Of a stretch of DNA of 40,724 nucleotides, positions 32,598-40,724 are shown piece after piece. Within the stretch, counting starts at the first letter, position 1. Every line of letters begins with the position of its first letter. A program made the translations under genes and the position numbers. The notes beneath the pieces are model-generated. The model did no database searches and was not told the origin of the DNA. It saw only the letters and a program-made list of their open reading frames with translations. The DNA is from JBNKWA01 sp050299555 (GTDB lineage Bacteria; Pseudomonadota; Alphaproteobacteria; Rhodobacterales; Rhodobacteraceae), in contig JBNKWA010000003.1 of assembly GCA_050299555.1 (NCBI GenBank), positions 1-40,724 of the forward strand, in the 5' to 3' direction.

Positions 32598-34526
32598 TCA
32601 GGCGCGCCGGGCGCCGATGCTCTCCACGCCCAGCACCGCCAGCACCTTCGCCTCGATGTCGGGGGCGTTCATCTTCGCCACCTCGTACATCTTCGCCGGG
32701 CTGTCCTGGTCGATGAAGATGTCCGGCAGCACCATGGAGCGGAACTTGAGCCCGCGGTCGAAGACGCCTTCCTCGGCCAGAAGCTGGGCCACATGGCTGC
32801 CGAAGCCGCCGATCGAGCCTTCCTCGATGGTAATCAGTGCCTCGTGCTCGGCCGCCAGCCGCAGGATCAGCGCGCGGTCCAGTGGCTTGGCGAACCGGGC
32901 ATCGGCCACCGTGGGGCTGATGCCGCGGGCCGACAGTGCCTCGGCCGCCTTCAGGCATTCCGAAAGCCGGGCGCCGAAGGACAGCAGCGCCACACCCTTG
33001 CCCTCGCGCATCACCCGGCCCCGGCCGATTTCCAGCGGCACGCCCTTCTCGGGCAGCTCCACGCCCACGCCTTCGCCGCGCGGGAATCGGAAGGCCGAGG
33101 GCCGGTCGTCCAGCGCCCGCGCCGTGGCCACCATGTGCACCAGCTCGGCCTCGTCCGCCGCCGCCATGACCACGAAACCCGGCAGCGTGGCGAGATAGGT
33201 GACGTCGAAGGCCCCGGCATGGGTGGGCCCGTCGGCACCCACCAGGCCGGCCCGGTCGATGGCGAACCGCACCGGCAGCCGCTGGATGGCGATGTCGTGC
33301 ACCACCTGGTCGTAGCCGCGCTGCAGGAAGGTCGAGTAGATCGCGCAGAACGGCCTCAGCCCGCCCGCCGCCATGCCGCCGCAGAAGGTGACCGCGTGCT
33401 GCTCGGCGATGCCGACATCGAAGGTTCGCGCCGGAAACCGTTTGCCGAAGGCGTCCAGCCCGGTGCCCGAGGGCATCGCCGCCGTCACCGCCACGATCAG
33501 CGGGTCGGCCTCGGCCTCGGCGATCAGCGCATTGGCGAACACCTTGGTATAGGCCGGCGCATTCGACGGCGCCTTGGCCTGGGTGCCGGTGACCACGTCG
33601 AATTTCGACACCCCGTGCAGCTTGTCGGCGGCCGCCTCGGCCGGCGGATAGCCCTTGCCCTTGCGGGTGATGGCATGGATCAGGATCGGCCCGTCGGCGC
33701 GTGCCTTCACGGCACCAAGCACCGACATCACCTGCTCCAGGTCGTGCCCGTCGATGGGACCGACATAGGAAAAGCCCAGCTCCTCGAACAGCGTGCCGCC
33801 GACGGTCATCGACTTGACCATCTCCTTGGCCCGCCGCGCACCCTCCTGGAACGGCTCGGGCAGCAGGCTGACGGCGCCCTTCGCGGCCGCCTTCAGCTCC
33901 TGGAACGGCTGGCCGGCATAAAGCCGCGACAGGTACGACGACATCGCCCCGACCGGCGGCGCGATCGACATTTCGTTGTCGTTCAGGATGACGATCAGCC
34001 GCTTGCCCAGATGGCCGGCATTGTTCATCGCCTCATAGGCCTGGCCCGCCGACATCGCCCCGTCGCCGATCACGCAGATGACGTCGCCATGGCCGGTGTC
34101 GCAGCGGCCGTTCAGGTCACGGGCAACGGCAAAGCCGAGGCCGGCCGAGATCGAGGTCGAGGAATGCGCCGCCCCGAACGGGTCATAGGGCGACTCGCTG
34201 CGCTTGGTGAAGCCGGACAGGCCGCCGCCCTTCCTCAGCGTGCGGATGCGGTCGCGGCGGCCGGTCAGCACCTTGTGCGGATAGCACTGGTGGCTGACGT
34301 CCCAGATCAGCTTGTCCCGCGGCGTGTCGAACACGGCATGGATCGCCACCGTCAGCTCCACGACCCCAAGCCCGGCCCCGAGATGCCCGCCGGTCTCGCT
34401 GACCGCCGAGATCACTTCGGCACGCAGCTCGTCGGCCACCTGACGCAGCTCGCGCAGCCCCAGCCCCTTCAGCGCCGCGGGGCTGTCGATCCTGTCGAGC
34501 AACGGGGTTTCGGGGCGTTCTGCCAT
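32598..34526 (-). CDS. dxs: 1-deoxy-D-xylulose-5-phosphate synthase
   Basis: First enzyme of the MEP isoprenoid pathway: condenses pyruvate and glyceraldehyde 3-phosphate with thiamine diphosphate. 642 residues from ATG 34526, usual length. Thiamine-diphosphate motif GDGAMSAGQAYEAMNNAG; N-terminal SETGGHLGAGLGVVELTVA and DVSHQCYPHKVLTGR; the transketolase pyrimidine domain has DVGIAEQHAVTFCGG with its catalytic Glu. GAGG lies 9 bases upstream; the longer open frame upstream is a shadow of ispA. Last gene of the operon, 34 bp after ispA. Confidence 0.97.
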   Translation of the reverse strand: MAERPETPLLDRIDSPAALKGLGLRELRQVADELRAEVISAVSETGGHLGAGLGVVELTVAIHAVFDTPRDKLIWDVSHQCYPHKVLTGRRDRIRTLRKGGGLSGFTKRSESPYDPFGAAHSSTSISAGLGFAVARDLNGRCDTGHGDVICVIGDGAMSAGQAYEAMNNAGHLGKRLIVILNDNEMSIAPPVGAMSSYLSRLYAGQPFQELKAAAKGAVSLLPEPFQEGARRAKEMVKSMTVGGTLFEELGFSYVGPIDGHDLEQVMSVLGAVKARADGPILIHAITRKGKGYPPAEAAADKLHGVSKFDVVTGTQAKAPSNAPAYTKVFANALIAEAEADPLIVAVTAAMPSGTGLDAFGKRFPARTFDVGIAEQHAVTFCGGMAAGGLRPFCAIYSTFLQRGYDQVVHDIAIQRLPVRFAIDRAGLVGADGPTHAGAFDVTYLATLPGFVVMAAADEAELVHMVATARALDDRPSAFRFPRGEGVGVELPEKGVPLEIGRGRVMREGKGVALLSFGARLSECLKAAEALSARGISPTVADARFAKPLDRALILRLAAEHEALITIEEGSIGGFGSHVAQLLAEEGVFDRGLKFRSMVLPDIFIDQDSPAKMYEVAKMNAPDIEAKVLAVLGVESIGARRA

Positions 34527-34560
34527 GCGTTTCAGCCTCGGATTTCTTGCCGCTTCGACA

Positions 34561-35451
34561 TCAGACCTTGCGGTTGACGATGTACTGCGCGGCCAGCCGC
34601 AAGTTTGACGCCGCCGACCCGTAGGGCGCAAGGGCATCGCAGGCCGAAGCGACCAATTCGTTGGCCTTCTTGCGGGCGCCGTCCAGCCCCAGCACCGCGA
34701 CGAACGTGGCCTTGCCGGCCTTTTCGTCCTTGCGCAGCTTCTTGCCGGCGGCTTCCTCGTCGCCCTCGATGTCGAGGATGTCGTCCTTGATCTGGAAGGC
34801 AAGGCCGAGATCGGCGGCGTACCGCTTCAGCGCCGTGGCATCGGACTTGCCGAGAATCGCCCCGGCCTCGACGCTCCAGCTTATCAGCGCGCCGGTCTTC
34901 AGCCGCTGCAACTCGGTGACCTCGTCGAGGCCGAACTTCTTGCGCTTCGTGGCCGCGGCAAGGTCCAGCGCCTGGCCTGCCACCATGCCCCTGACGCCAC
35001 TGGCCTTGGCCAGCCCGTCGATCAGCTTCAGCCGCACCACCGGATCGGGCGATGTCTGGGGATGGCACAAAAGCTCGAAGGCGAAGGTCTGCAGCGCGTC
35101 GCCAGCAAGGATCGCCGTCGCCTCGTCCCATTTCACGTGCACCGTGGGCTTGCCGCGGCGCAAGTCGTCATCATCCATCGCCGGCAGGTCGTCATGCACC
35201 AGGCTGTAGGCGTGCAGACACTCCGCCGCCGCCGCGGCACGGTCCGACTGGGTCTGCGCGACCCGGAACATGGTCGCGGTCTCGGACAGTAGATAGGCCC
35301 TGATCCGCTTGCCGCCCGACAGCACGCCATAGCGCATGGCCTCGGCCACCGGCATCTGCGGCGGCGGCAACAGCCTTTCCAGCAGCTCCTCGACCCGCGT
35401 CGCCACCTGGCTCAGCGCAGCATGGAACTGCAGCACGTCGATATCGGACAT
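34561..35451 (-). CDS. ispA: Farnesyl/geranylgeranyl diphosphate synthase (IspA type)
   Basis: Prenyl diphosphate synthase joining isopentenyl and allylic diphosphates, providing precursors for quinones and hopanoid or carotenoid routes. 296 residues. First Asp-rich motif DDLPAMDDDD (87-96), second DDILD (221-225), and GGKRIRAYL in the N-terminal region. The short first motif with LPAM matches the bacterial FPP synthase branch. It lies 9 bp after xseB and just before dxs in the same direction. Confidence 0.94.
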   Translation of the reverse strand: MSDIDVLQFHAALSQVATRVEELLERLLPPPQMPVAEAMRYGVLSGGKRIRAYLLSETATMFRVAQTQSDRAAAAAECLHAYSLVHDDLPAMDDDDLRRGKPTVHVKWDEATAILAGDALQTFAFELLCHPQTSPDPVVRLKLIDGLAKASGVRGMVAGQALDLAAATKRKKFGLDEVTELQRLKTGALISWSVEAGAILGKSDATALKRYAADLGLAFQIKDDILDIEGDEEAAGKKLRKDEKAGKATFVAVLGLDGARKKANELVASACDALAPYGSAASNLRLAAQYIVNRKV

Positions 35452-35460
35452 CGCCCGGAG

Positions 35461-35703
35461 CTAGCGAATGTCGGCGGGTTCGGCGCCGGTCGCGGCGCCG
35501 TCCGGTCCCGTGGTGATCTGGCGGACCTTCTCCTCGGCTTCCTTCAGCTTGGTCTCGCAATGCGCCTTGAGCGCCGCGCCGCGCTCGTAGAGGCGGATGG
35601 AATCCTCGAGCTGGACAGAGCCGCTCTCGAGGTCCTGCACGACCTTCTCCAGCTCTTTCATCGCGGCCTCGAAGGACAGGCCGGAAATGTCGGCTTCACT
35701 CAT
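35461..35703 (-). CDS. xseB: Exodeoxyribonuclease VII small subunit
   Basis: A small helical protein of 80 residues that partners XseA (not in the window) in single-strand DNA degradation. Signature: LSFEAAMKELEKVVQDLESG followed by SVQLEDSIRLYERGAALKAHC. The ATG overlaps the upstream hydrolase gene by 4 bp. The stop is TAG. Conserved neighbour of ispA and dxs in many proteobacteria. Confidence 0.94.
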   Translation of the reverse strand: MSEADISGLSFEAAMKELEKVVQDLESGSVQLEDSIRLYERGAALKAHCETKLKEAEEKVRQITTGPDGAATGAEPADIR

Positions 35704-36635
35704 GCGCCATGCTCCATCAACACGCGGAGATGCGCCGCCGCCGAGGCCGCCAGCGCGTCGAGATCATAGCCGCCCTCTAGGGTGGAGACAACGCGGCCAC
35801 CGGAATGCTCCGCCGCGAGGCGGCAGACCGCGCCCGTGATCCAGGCGAAATCCTCCTCGGCCAGTTCCAGGTTGGCCAGCGGGTCGGCGCGGTGGGCATC
35901 GAAGCCGGCCGAGATGAAGATCATCTGCGGCTGGTGGGCGGCCACGGCCGGCAGGCCCCGCGCCTCCCATGCCTCGCGAAAGCCGCGCCCGCCAGTTCCG
36001 GCGCCGAGCGGCAGGTTGACCACATTGCCATGGGCGCCGGCCTCTCCGGCACTGCCGGTCCCGGGGTAAAGCGGCATCTGATGCGACGAGACGAACAGGA
36101 TCCGCGGGTCGTCCCAGACCAGGTCCTGGGTGCCGTTGCCGTGGTGGACGTCGAAATCGACGATGGCGACCCGTTCCAGCCCGTGCCGCTCCAGCGCGTG
36201 CCGTGCGCCGATCACGACGTTGCCGAACAGGCAGAAGCCCATGGGCTTGGCGGTCTCGGCGTGGTGGCCAGGCGGGCGCATGGCGACGAAGGCGTTGGCC
36301 ACCTCGCCGGCCATCACCATGTCGACGGCGCGGACATTGCCGCCGGCAGCGAAAAGCGCTGCGTCGAGGCTGCCGGGCGACATCCAGGTATCGGCATCCA
36401 GCGGCAGGGCATCCTCGGCCGGCGCCACCTCGCGGATCGCCGCAAGATAGGCCGGCGGATGGGCGCGGGCAATCTCGGCATCGCTCGCCCTGGGCGGCTG
36501 GACGCGCAAGAGCGGCGCGAATTCCGGGGCGGAAAGCGTTCGCTCGATGGCCTCGATTCGGGCCACCCGTTCGGGGTGCCCGTCCGGCGTCAGGTGGCCG
36601 AGCGAGGCGGGGTGGGTGAGAAGCGCCGTTGTCAT
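35700..36635 (-). CDS. Histone-deacetylase-family zinc hydrolase
   Basis: Arginase/deacetylase-fold amidohydrolase of 311 residues, related to acetoin-utilization and acetylpolyamine deacetylases. The general-acid/base pair is His-His in RPPGHHAE; the zinc ligands are Asp and His in DFDVHHGNGTQD and a second Asp in SAGFDAHRADPL. The tyrosine region is EGGYDLDAL. A GTG three bases upstream (36638) is an alternative start. First gene of the xseB-ispA-dxs operon. The natural substrate (acetylated polyamine or protein lysine) is not known. Confidence 0.9.
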   Translation of the reverse strand: MTTALLTHPASLGHLTPDGHPERVARIEAIERTLSAPEFAPLLRVQPPRASDAEIARAHPPAYLAAIREVAPAEDALPLDADTWMSPGSLDAALFAAGGNVRAVDMVMAGEVANAFVAMRPPGHHAETAKPMGFCLFGNVVIGARHALERHGLERVAIVDFDVHHGNGTQDLVWDDPRILFVSSHQMPLYPGTGSAGEAGAHGNVVNLPLGAGTGGRGFREAWEARGLPAVAAHQPQMIFISAGFDAHRADPLANLELAEEDFAWITGAVCRLAAEHSGGRVVSTLEGGYDLDALAASAAAHLRVLMEHGA

Positions 36636-36786
36636 CACCGCAACCTAGAGCAACGCTCGGGGGGATTGAACCGTTCTGTTGCCTGGCCCCGGGCGGAAAC
36701 GCCCACTTGCCTGCGCCGGCGCCATCGTCATGCTTTCGCCAACTTTAGGGGGCCATTTGCCCCGCATTCTGGGAACGGAGCCCGCC

Positions 36787-37305
36787 ATGCCGGTCATTCT
36801 TGCCATATTGGGCGCGCTCGCCGCCGCCGCATTCTGGTACTGGCGACTCAAGGCAGCGCGCGAGGCGGCGGACGAGCTTCTGAACGCCGCGCAGGACATC
36901 CGACTGGCCGCGCGCCGCTTCAGCTACCGCTCGAAGATGAACACCCACCCGGCGGATGCCGTGGACGATGCGCGGCTTGCAGCGGCGGGAATCATCGTCG
37001 CACTGGCCGGCATGAAGGCCGAGCCGTCCGAGGCCCAGCTTGCCCAGATGGCCGACGAGGCGCAGGCAAAGTTCAACGTCCCGGCCGACGAGGCGCAGGA
37101 GATCGTGACCTTCGGCCGGTGGCTGGCCTCGCGCTGCATCAACCGCGACGAGGCCATCCGGCGGCTTTCCAAGCGGGTCCGCGACCTCGCCGGCGCCGAG
37201 GCGCTGCCGGACCTGCGCGACATGATCGCCGCCGTCAACGGCGAGCCGACCGAGGAACAGGCCCTGGTCATCGCGCGGATGGAGCGCACCGTCTCGGCCG
37301 GCTGA
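36787..37305 (+). CDS. Membrane-anchored TerB-like hypothetical protein
   Basis: A 172-residue protein. An N-terminal membrane helix (VILAILGALAAAAFWYW) is followed by a charged linker and a helical domain from about residue 60 that resembles the TerB fold (DARLAAAGIIVALAGMKAE, then helices with QAKFNVPADEAQEIVTFGRW). Start ATG 36787 is preferred because GGAACGGAG lies about 8 bases upstream; a longer frame begins at 36679 but has no such site. The gene precedes petABC with a 204-bp gap. Function unknown; the TerB resemblance is by eye. Confidence 0.75.
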   Translation: MPVILAILGALAAAAFWYWRLKAAREAADELLNAAQDIRLAARRFSYRSKMNTHPADAVDDARLAAAGIIVALAGMKAEPSEAQLAQMADEAQAKFNVPADEAQEIVTFGRWLASRCINRDEAIRRLSKRVRDLAGAEALPDLRDMIAAVNGEPTEEQALVIARMERTVSAG

Positions 37306-37343
37306 GGCCGCAAAACCACCGCCGCCACCGGCAAGAGTCGCCT

Positions 37344-37362
37344 CCGTGCCACGCTGGCACGG
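37344..37362. repeat. Short hairpin in the pre-petA gap
   Basis: CCGTGCCA (37344-37351), CGC, TGGCACGG (37355-37362): perfect 8-bp arms. No T-tract. It may end the upstream TerB-like transcript or bind a regulator before petABC. Confidence 0.4.
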
Positions 37363-37401
37363 TCGTAGGACCTCCGTTTCCGCGCTGCGGCGCAAAGTCG
37401 C

Positions 37402-37430
37402 TGGACCCTGCCAACTGCCCACGCTATCAG
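37402..37430 (+). promoter_or_regulatory. Candidate petABC promoter
   Basis: TGGACC (37402-37407), 17 bases, TATCAG (37425-37430), about 80 bases before the petA start. Moderate match; placed in the only sizeable gap upstream of the operon. Confidence 0.4.
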
Positions 37431-37509
37431 TCGCATCCGACGATCCGGATGTGCCCGGCGGCCGGTTTTTCCGAGTCCGCAGGGCCGGCAGGCTTGAGGG
37501 AGAACAGCA

Positions 37510-38070
37510 GTGGCCCACACGGACGACGCGGAAGGGACACGCCGCGACTTTCTTTACGTCGCGACCGGGATGGCCGGCGCAGTGACCACCGGAGCAGCGG
37601 TCTGGCCGCTGATCAACCAGATGAACCCGACCGCCGACGTGCGGGCGCTGTCCTCGATCCAGGTCGATGTCAGCGGCGTCGAGGTGGGCACCCAGCTTAC
37701 CGCCAAATGGCTCGGCAAGCCGGTCTTCATCCGCCGCCGCACGCCCGATGAAATCGCGGCCGCCAAGGCGGTGGCGCTGTCGGAGCTGGTCGATCAGAAC
37801 GCCGAGAACGACAACCTGCCCGCCGACGCGCCGGCGACCGACGAGAACCGGGCCATGCCGGGCAACGAGGAATGGCTGGTGATGGTCGGCGTGTGCACCC
37901 ATCTCGGCTGCGTGCCGCTCGGCAATGCCGGCGACTACGGCGGCTGGTTCTGCCCGTGCCACGGCTCGCACTACGACACCGCCGGACGCATCCGCAAAGG
38001 CCCGGCGCCGCGCAATCTGGAAGTGCCGGTGGTGGAATTCGTTTCCGACGGCGTCCTGAAGCTCGGCTGA
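37510..38070 (+). CDS. petA: Ubiquinol-cytochrome c reductase Rieske iron-sulfur subunit
   Basis: Rieske protein of the cytochrome bc1 complex, carrying electrons from ubiquinol to cytochrome c1. 186 residues. A Tat-type leader (TRRDFLYVATGMAG) doubles as the membrane anchor. The 2Fe-2S ligands are Cys129/His131 (CTHLGC) and Cys148/His151 (CPCHGSHYD), with the disulfide cysteines Cys134 and Cys150. GTG start with GAGGGAG upstream. petB follows after 10 bp. Confidence 0.97.
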   Translation: MAHTDDAEGTRRDFLYVATGMAGAVTTGAAVWPLINQMNPTADVRALSSIQVDVSGVEVGTQLTAKWLGKPVFIRRRTPDEIAAAKAVALSELVDQNAENDNLPADAPATDENRAMPGNEEWLVMVGVCTHLGCVPLGNAGDYGGWFCPCHGSHYDTAGRIRKGPAPRNLEVPVVEFVSDGVLKLG

Positions 38071-38080
38071 GGAGATCACC

Positions 38081-39400
38081 ATGAGCGGTATTCCCCACGA
38101 TCACTACGAGCCGAAGTCGTCCGCCGAGAAGTGGATCGAAAGCCGGCTGCCGATCATCGGCCTGGCCTACAACACGCTGATGATCCCGACGCCGAAGAAC
38201 CTCAACTGGATGTGGATCTGGGGCATCGTGCTGGCCTTCTGCCTGGTGCTGCAGATTGCCACCGGCATCGTGCTGGTGATGCACTACACGCCCGACACCA
38301 CGCTGGCCTTCGCCTCGATCGAGCACATCATGCGCGACGTCAACGGCGGTGCGCTCTTGCGCTACACCCACGCCAACGGCGCCTCGCTGTTCTTCGTGGC
38401 GGTCTATGCGCACATGTTCCGTGGCCTCTACTACGGGTCCTACAAGTACCCGCGCGAGATCACCTGGATCATCGGCATGCTGATCTACCTGGCGATGATG
38501 GCCACCGCCTTCATGGGCTACGTTTTGCCGTGGGGGCAGATGTCGTTCTGGGGCGCCACGGTGATCACCGGCCTCTTCGGCGCCATCCCCGGCGTCGGCC
38601 CGACCATCCAGGAATGGCTGCTGGGCGGACCGGCGGTGGGCAACTACACGCTGACCCGGTTCTTCTCGCTGCATTACCTGCTGCCGTTCGTGATCGCGGC
38701 GCTGGTGGCGGTGCACATCTGGGCCTTCCACACCACCGGCAACAGCAACCCGACCGGGGTCGAGGTGCGGCGCGGCTCGCGCGCCGAGGCCGACAGGGAC
38801 ACGCTGTCCTTCTGGCCCTACTTCGTCATCAAGGACCTGTTCGCGCTGTGCTTCGTCCTGGTGATCTTCGCCGCCATCGTCGGCTTCATGCCGAACTATC
38901 TCGGCCACCCGGACAACTACATCGAGGCGAACCCGCTGGCGACGCCGGCCCATATCGTCCCCGAATGGTACTTCCTGCCGTTCTACGCGATCCTCAGGGC
39001 CTTCACCGCCGATGTCTGGATCGTGCAGATCGCCAGCTTCGTCACCGGCGGCATCGTCGACGCCAAGTTCTTCGGCGTGCTGGCGATGTTCGGTTCCATC
39101 GCGGTGATGGCGCTGGCGCCGTGGCTGGACACCTCGAGCGTGCGCTCGGGCCGCTACCGGCCGCAGTTCAAATGGTGGTTCGCGCTTCTGGTGATCGACT
39201 TCATCGTGCTGATGTGGTGCGGATCGCAGCCGGCCGAACCGCCCTATTCGATCATCTCGCTGATCGCCTCGGCCTACTGGTTCATCTACTTCCTGATCAT
39301 CCTGCCGCTTCTCGGCGTGATCGAACGACCGACCGCGCAGCCGGCCACGATCGAAGAGGACTTCGTCCACCACTACCCCTCGGCGAAGCCCGCGGAATGA
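38081..39400 (+). CDS. petB: Ubiquinol-cytochrome c reductase cytochrome b subunit
   Basis: Core membrane subunit of bc1 with two b haems and both quinone sites. 439 residues. Conserved haem-ligand helices around GASLFFVAVYAHMFRGLYYG and LHYLLPFVIAALVAVHIWAF; the Qo motif is PEWYFLPFYAILRA. GAGGAG lies 6 bases before the ATG. Bacterial length with C-terminal helices intact. The gene ends with TGA, and petC follows 22 bp later. Confidence 0.97.
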   Translation: MSGIPHDHYEPKSSAEKWIESRLPIIGLAYNTLMIPTPKNLNWMWIWGIVLAFCLVLQIATGIVLVMHYTPDTTLAFASIEHIMRDVNGGALLRYTHANGASLFFVAVYAHMFRGLYYGSYKYPREITWIIGMLIYLAMMATAFMGYVLPWGQMSFWGATVITGLFGAIPGVGPTIQEWLLGGPAVGNYTLTRFFSLHYLLPFVIAALVAVHIWAFHTTGNSNPTGVEVRRGSRAEADRDTLSFWPYFVIKDLFALCFVLVIFAAIVGFMPNYLGHPDNYIEANPLATPAHIVPEWYFLPFYAILRAFTADVWIVQIASFVTGGIVDAKFFGVLAMFGSIAVMALAPWLDTSSVRSGRYRPQFKWWFALLVIDFIVLMWCGSQPAEPPYSIISLIASAYWFIYFLIILPLLGVIERPTAQPATIEEDFVHHYPSAKPAE

Positions 39401-39422
39401 GCGCGTGAAGGAGACAGCGACA

Positions 39423-40556
39423 ATGAGAAAAGCCTTCCTGACCGCCACCTTCGCCGCCACCGTGGCCGGGCTGGGCGGATGGGCCCTCGCGCAGGACCAG
39501 AGCTCGGCCAGCGAATCCGAGGCACCCGCCGCCGATCAGCCCGCGGCCGAGGCGCCGGCAGCCGACGCACCGGCGACCGAGACGCCAGCGACCGAAGAGG
39601 CGGCCCCGGCGGCCGAAGAGCCTGCCGCCGAGGAACCGGCCGCTGATGCCGCACCCGCCGAGGAGCCCGCAGCCGAAGAGGCCCCGGCCGAAGAGCCGGC
39701 GGCTGAAGCAGCGCCGGCAGAGGAGCCGGCCGCGGATGCCGCGCCTGCCGAGGAGGGCGCTGCCGCGGCGACAGGGGACAGCGGCGAGGCTGCCGGCGAG
39801 GCCGAGCATGCCGCGTCGGGTGGTCATGCGCCCGCGCCGCATATCGAGGACGTCGCCTTCTCGTTCGAAGGCCCGTTCGGCAGCTACGACCGCATGCAGC
39901 TTCAGCGCGGCCTGCAGGTCTATACCGAGGTCTGCTCGTCCTGCCACGGGCTGCGCTACGTGTCGTTCCGCGACCTCGAGGACCTCGGCTATTCCGATGC
40001 GCAGGTGCGCGCCTACGCCGCCGAGTTCTCGGTGCCCGACACCAGCGACGGTGCCAGCCCCGGCGACGAGCGCGCCGCGATCCCCAGCGACAAGTTCCCG
40101 CTCGGCACCTATGCCGGCGCCCCCGACCTCAGCCTGATGGCCAAGTCGCGCGCCGGCTTCCACGGCCCCTACGGATCGGGCATCAACCAGTTCTTCAAGG
40201 GCATCGGCGGGCCCGAGCACATCGTCGGCATCCTCACCGGCTAGACCGGCGAGGAAAAGGAAGAGGCCGGGACGCTGTTCTATGGCAACACCGCCTTCTC
40301 CACCGGCTGGATCGCGATGCCGCCGCCGCTCAGCGACGACATGGTGACCTATGCCGACGGCCACCCGTCGGACCTGCACCACATGGCCGAGGACGTGTCG
40401 GCCTTCCTGATGTGGACAGCCGAGCCGAAGCTGGAGGGCCGCAAGTCCACCGGGCTCTTGGCGATCCTGACACTGGTCTCGCTGACCGTGCTGCTCTACC
40501 TGACCAACAAGAAGCTCTGGGCGCCGGTCAAGGGCAAGACGTCGACCTTGACCTGA
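39423..40556 (+). pseudogene. petC: Cytochrome c1 gene interrupted by an in-frame TAG
   Basis: Cytochrome c1 of bc1, 377 residues if read through. A signal peptide (1-23) is followed by a long acidic Ala/Pro/Glu region (about 25-140), like that of Paracoccus denitrificans. The haem c site is CSSCH (171-175). A TAG at 40242-40244 (codon 274) breaks the frame after IVGILTG; the same frame continues TGEEKEEAGTLFY..., the axial-Met region WIAMPPPL, an AFLMWTAEPK segment and a membrane anchor, ending TGA at 40556. Family members have Tyr (TAC/TAT) at this codon, one base from TAG. The truncated 273-residue product would lack the haem Met ligand and the anchor. AAGGAG precedes the ATG. Point mutation, sequencing error or read-through cannot be separated here. 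Confidence 0.85.
39639..39758 (+). repeat. 30-bp minisatellite inside petC
   Basis: Four imperfect 30-bp units encoding AADAAPAEEP, AAEEAPAEEP, AAEAAPAEEP and AADAAPAEEG (residues 73-112 of cytochrome c1), within a longer stretch of similar Ala/Pro/Glu sequence. In-frame unit length means copy-number change would alter the acidic domain without frameshift. Confidence 0.75.
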
Positions 40557-40581
40557 CCCTGGCACATGCCATTGCATCGCA

Positions 40582-40610
40582 GGGGCGGCCCCGGGGCCGC
40601 CCCTTTTGCT
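40582..40610 (+). terminator. petABC operon terminator
   Basis: Stem GGGGCGGCC (40582-40590) with GGCCGCCCC (40595-40603), loop CCGG, followed by TTTTGCTT. It lies 26 bases after the petC end at 40556. No gene is seen after it to the window end. Confidence 0.85.
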
Positions 40611-40724
40611 TGCTGGCCCGCACCTTCGCTGTCCGGTCATGACCCTGCCCCACCAGGGCGCGGCAGGCTGCCGGCCGGCCGCGCATCCGCGGAAAACTCC
40701 CGCCCGCCGGCTTCCGGTTGCTTC

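Noticed and set aside
32793..34577. Plus-strand open frame of about 590 codons antisense to dxs
   Set aside because: Composition is Arg/His/Gly/Gln-rich without domains, while dxs is complete on the other strand.
40242..40244. Genome-wide reassignment of TAG as a sense codon
   Set aside because: TAG properly ends several other genes in the window (mcp, irr, xseB, the DUF547 gene, the ABC permease), and nothing suggests a suppressor system.

Overview
This is a high-G+C chromosomal segment from an alphaproteobacterium, almost certainly order Rhodobacterales (Rhodobacteraceae/Paracoccaceae). The supporting traits are an irr–fabA–fabB–fabI cluster, a CcrM-type GANTC methyltransferase, a petABC cytochrome bc1 operon whose cytochrome c1 carries a Paracoccus-like acidic Ala/Pro/Glu extension, and an HDAC-like–xseB–ispA–dxs isoprenoid operon. 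The species cannot be named from the sequence. Most of the window is ordinary core genome. The unusual parts are between about 0.6 and 1.75 kb, the RTX pair at 30.7-32.6 kb, and the broken petC at the right edge.

Layout. Positions 1-622: 3' end of ubiB. 623-1762: a dispersed ~95-bp repeat in three copies, with a small lower-G+C lipoprotein gene between copies 2 and 3. 1763-5496: a CecR/TetR–HlyD–ABC ATPase–ABC permease operon (minus strand) whose genes all overlap by 4 bp, preceded by a perfect 14-bp inverted-repeat operator. 5588-7066: M48 metalloprotease. 7192-9165: tRNA-Arg(CCU), rnhB and ccrM. 9332-12488: secreted esterase and a large chemoreceptor with a duplicated sensor module. 12763-15040: mutY overlapping alkB (minus strand). 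15170-16440: DUF721 protein and DsbA-like oxidoreductase. 16458-20833: aroC, MFS transporter, DeoR regulator and LuxR regulator (all minus). 20988-21135: a possible small RNA ending in a clear terminator. 21176-23865: typA and an M50-type membrane protease. 24265-25737: DEAD-box helicase. 25751-28346: fabI, fabB, fabA (minus). 28499-30596: irr, pentapeptide-repeat protein, DUF547 protein. 30695-32581: two tandem RTX proteins. 32598-36635: dxs, ispA, xseB, HDAC-like hydrolase (minus). 36787-37305: membrane-anchored TerB-like protein. 37510-40556: petA, petB, petC, followed by a terminator.

How the genes work together. The fab cluster supplies the anaerobic-type unsaturated fatty acid pathway and sits divergently from the iron regulator Irr. 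dxs and ispA begin the isoprenoid pathway that feeds quinones, which UbiB helps make and the bc1 complex (petABC) oxidises. The TetR-led operon is a self-contained regulated exporter. The strongest anomaly is an in-frame TAG in petC at 40242-40244: it sits where related proteins are expected to have Tyr and would remove the axial haem Met and the membrane anchor, although the reading frame continues intact to a normal stop at 40556.
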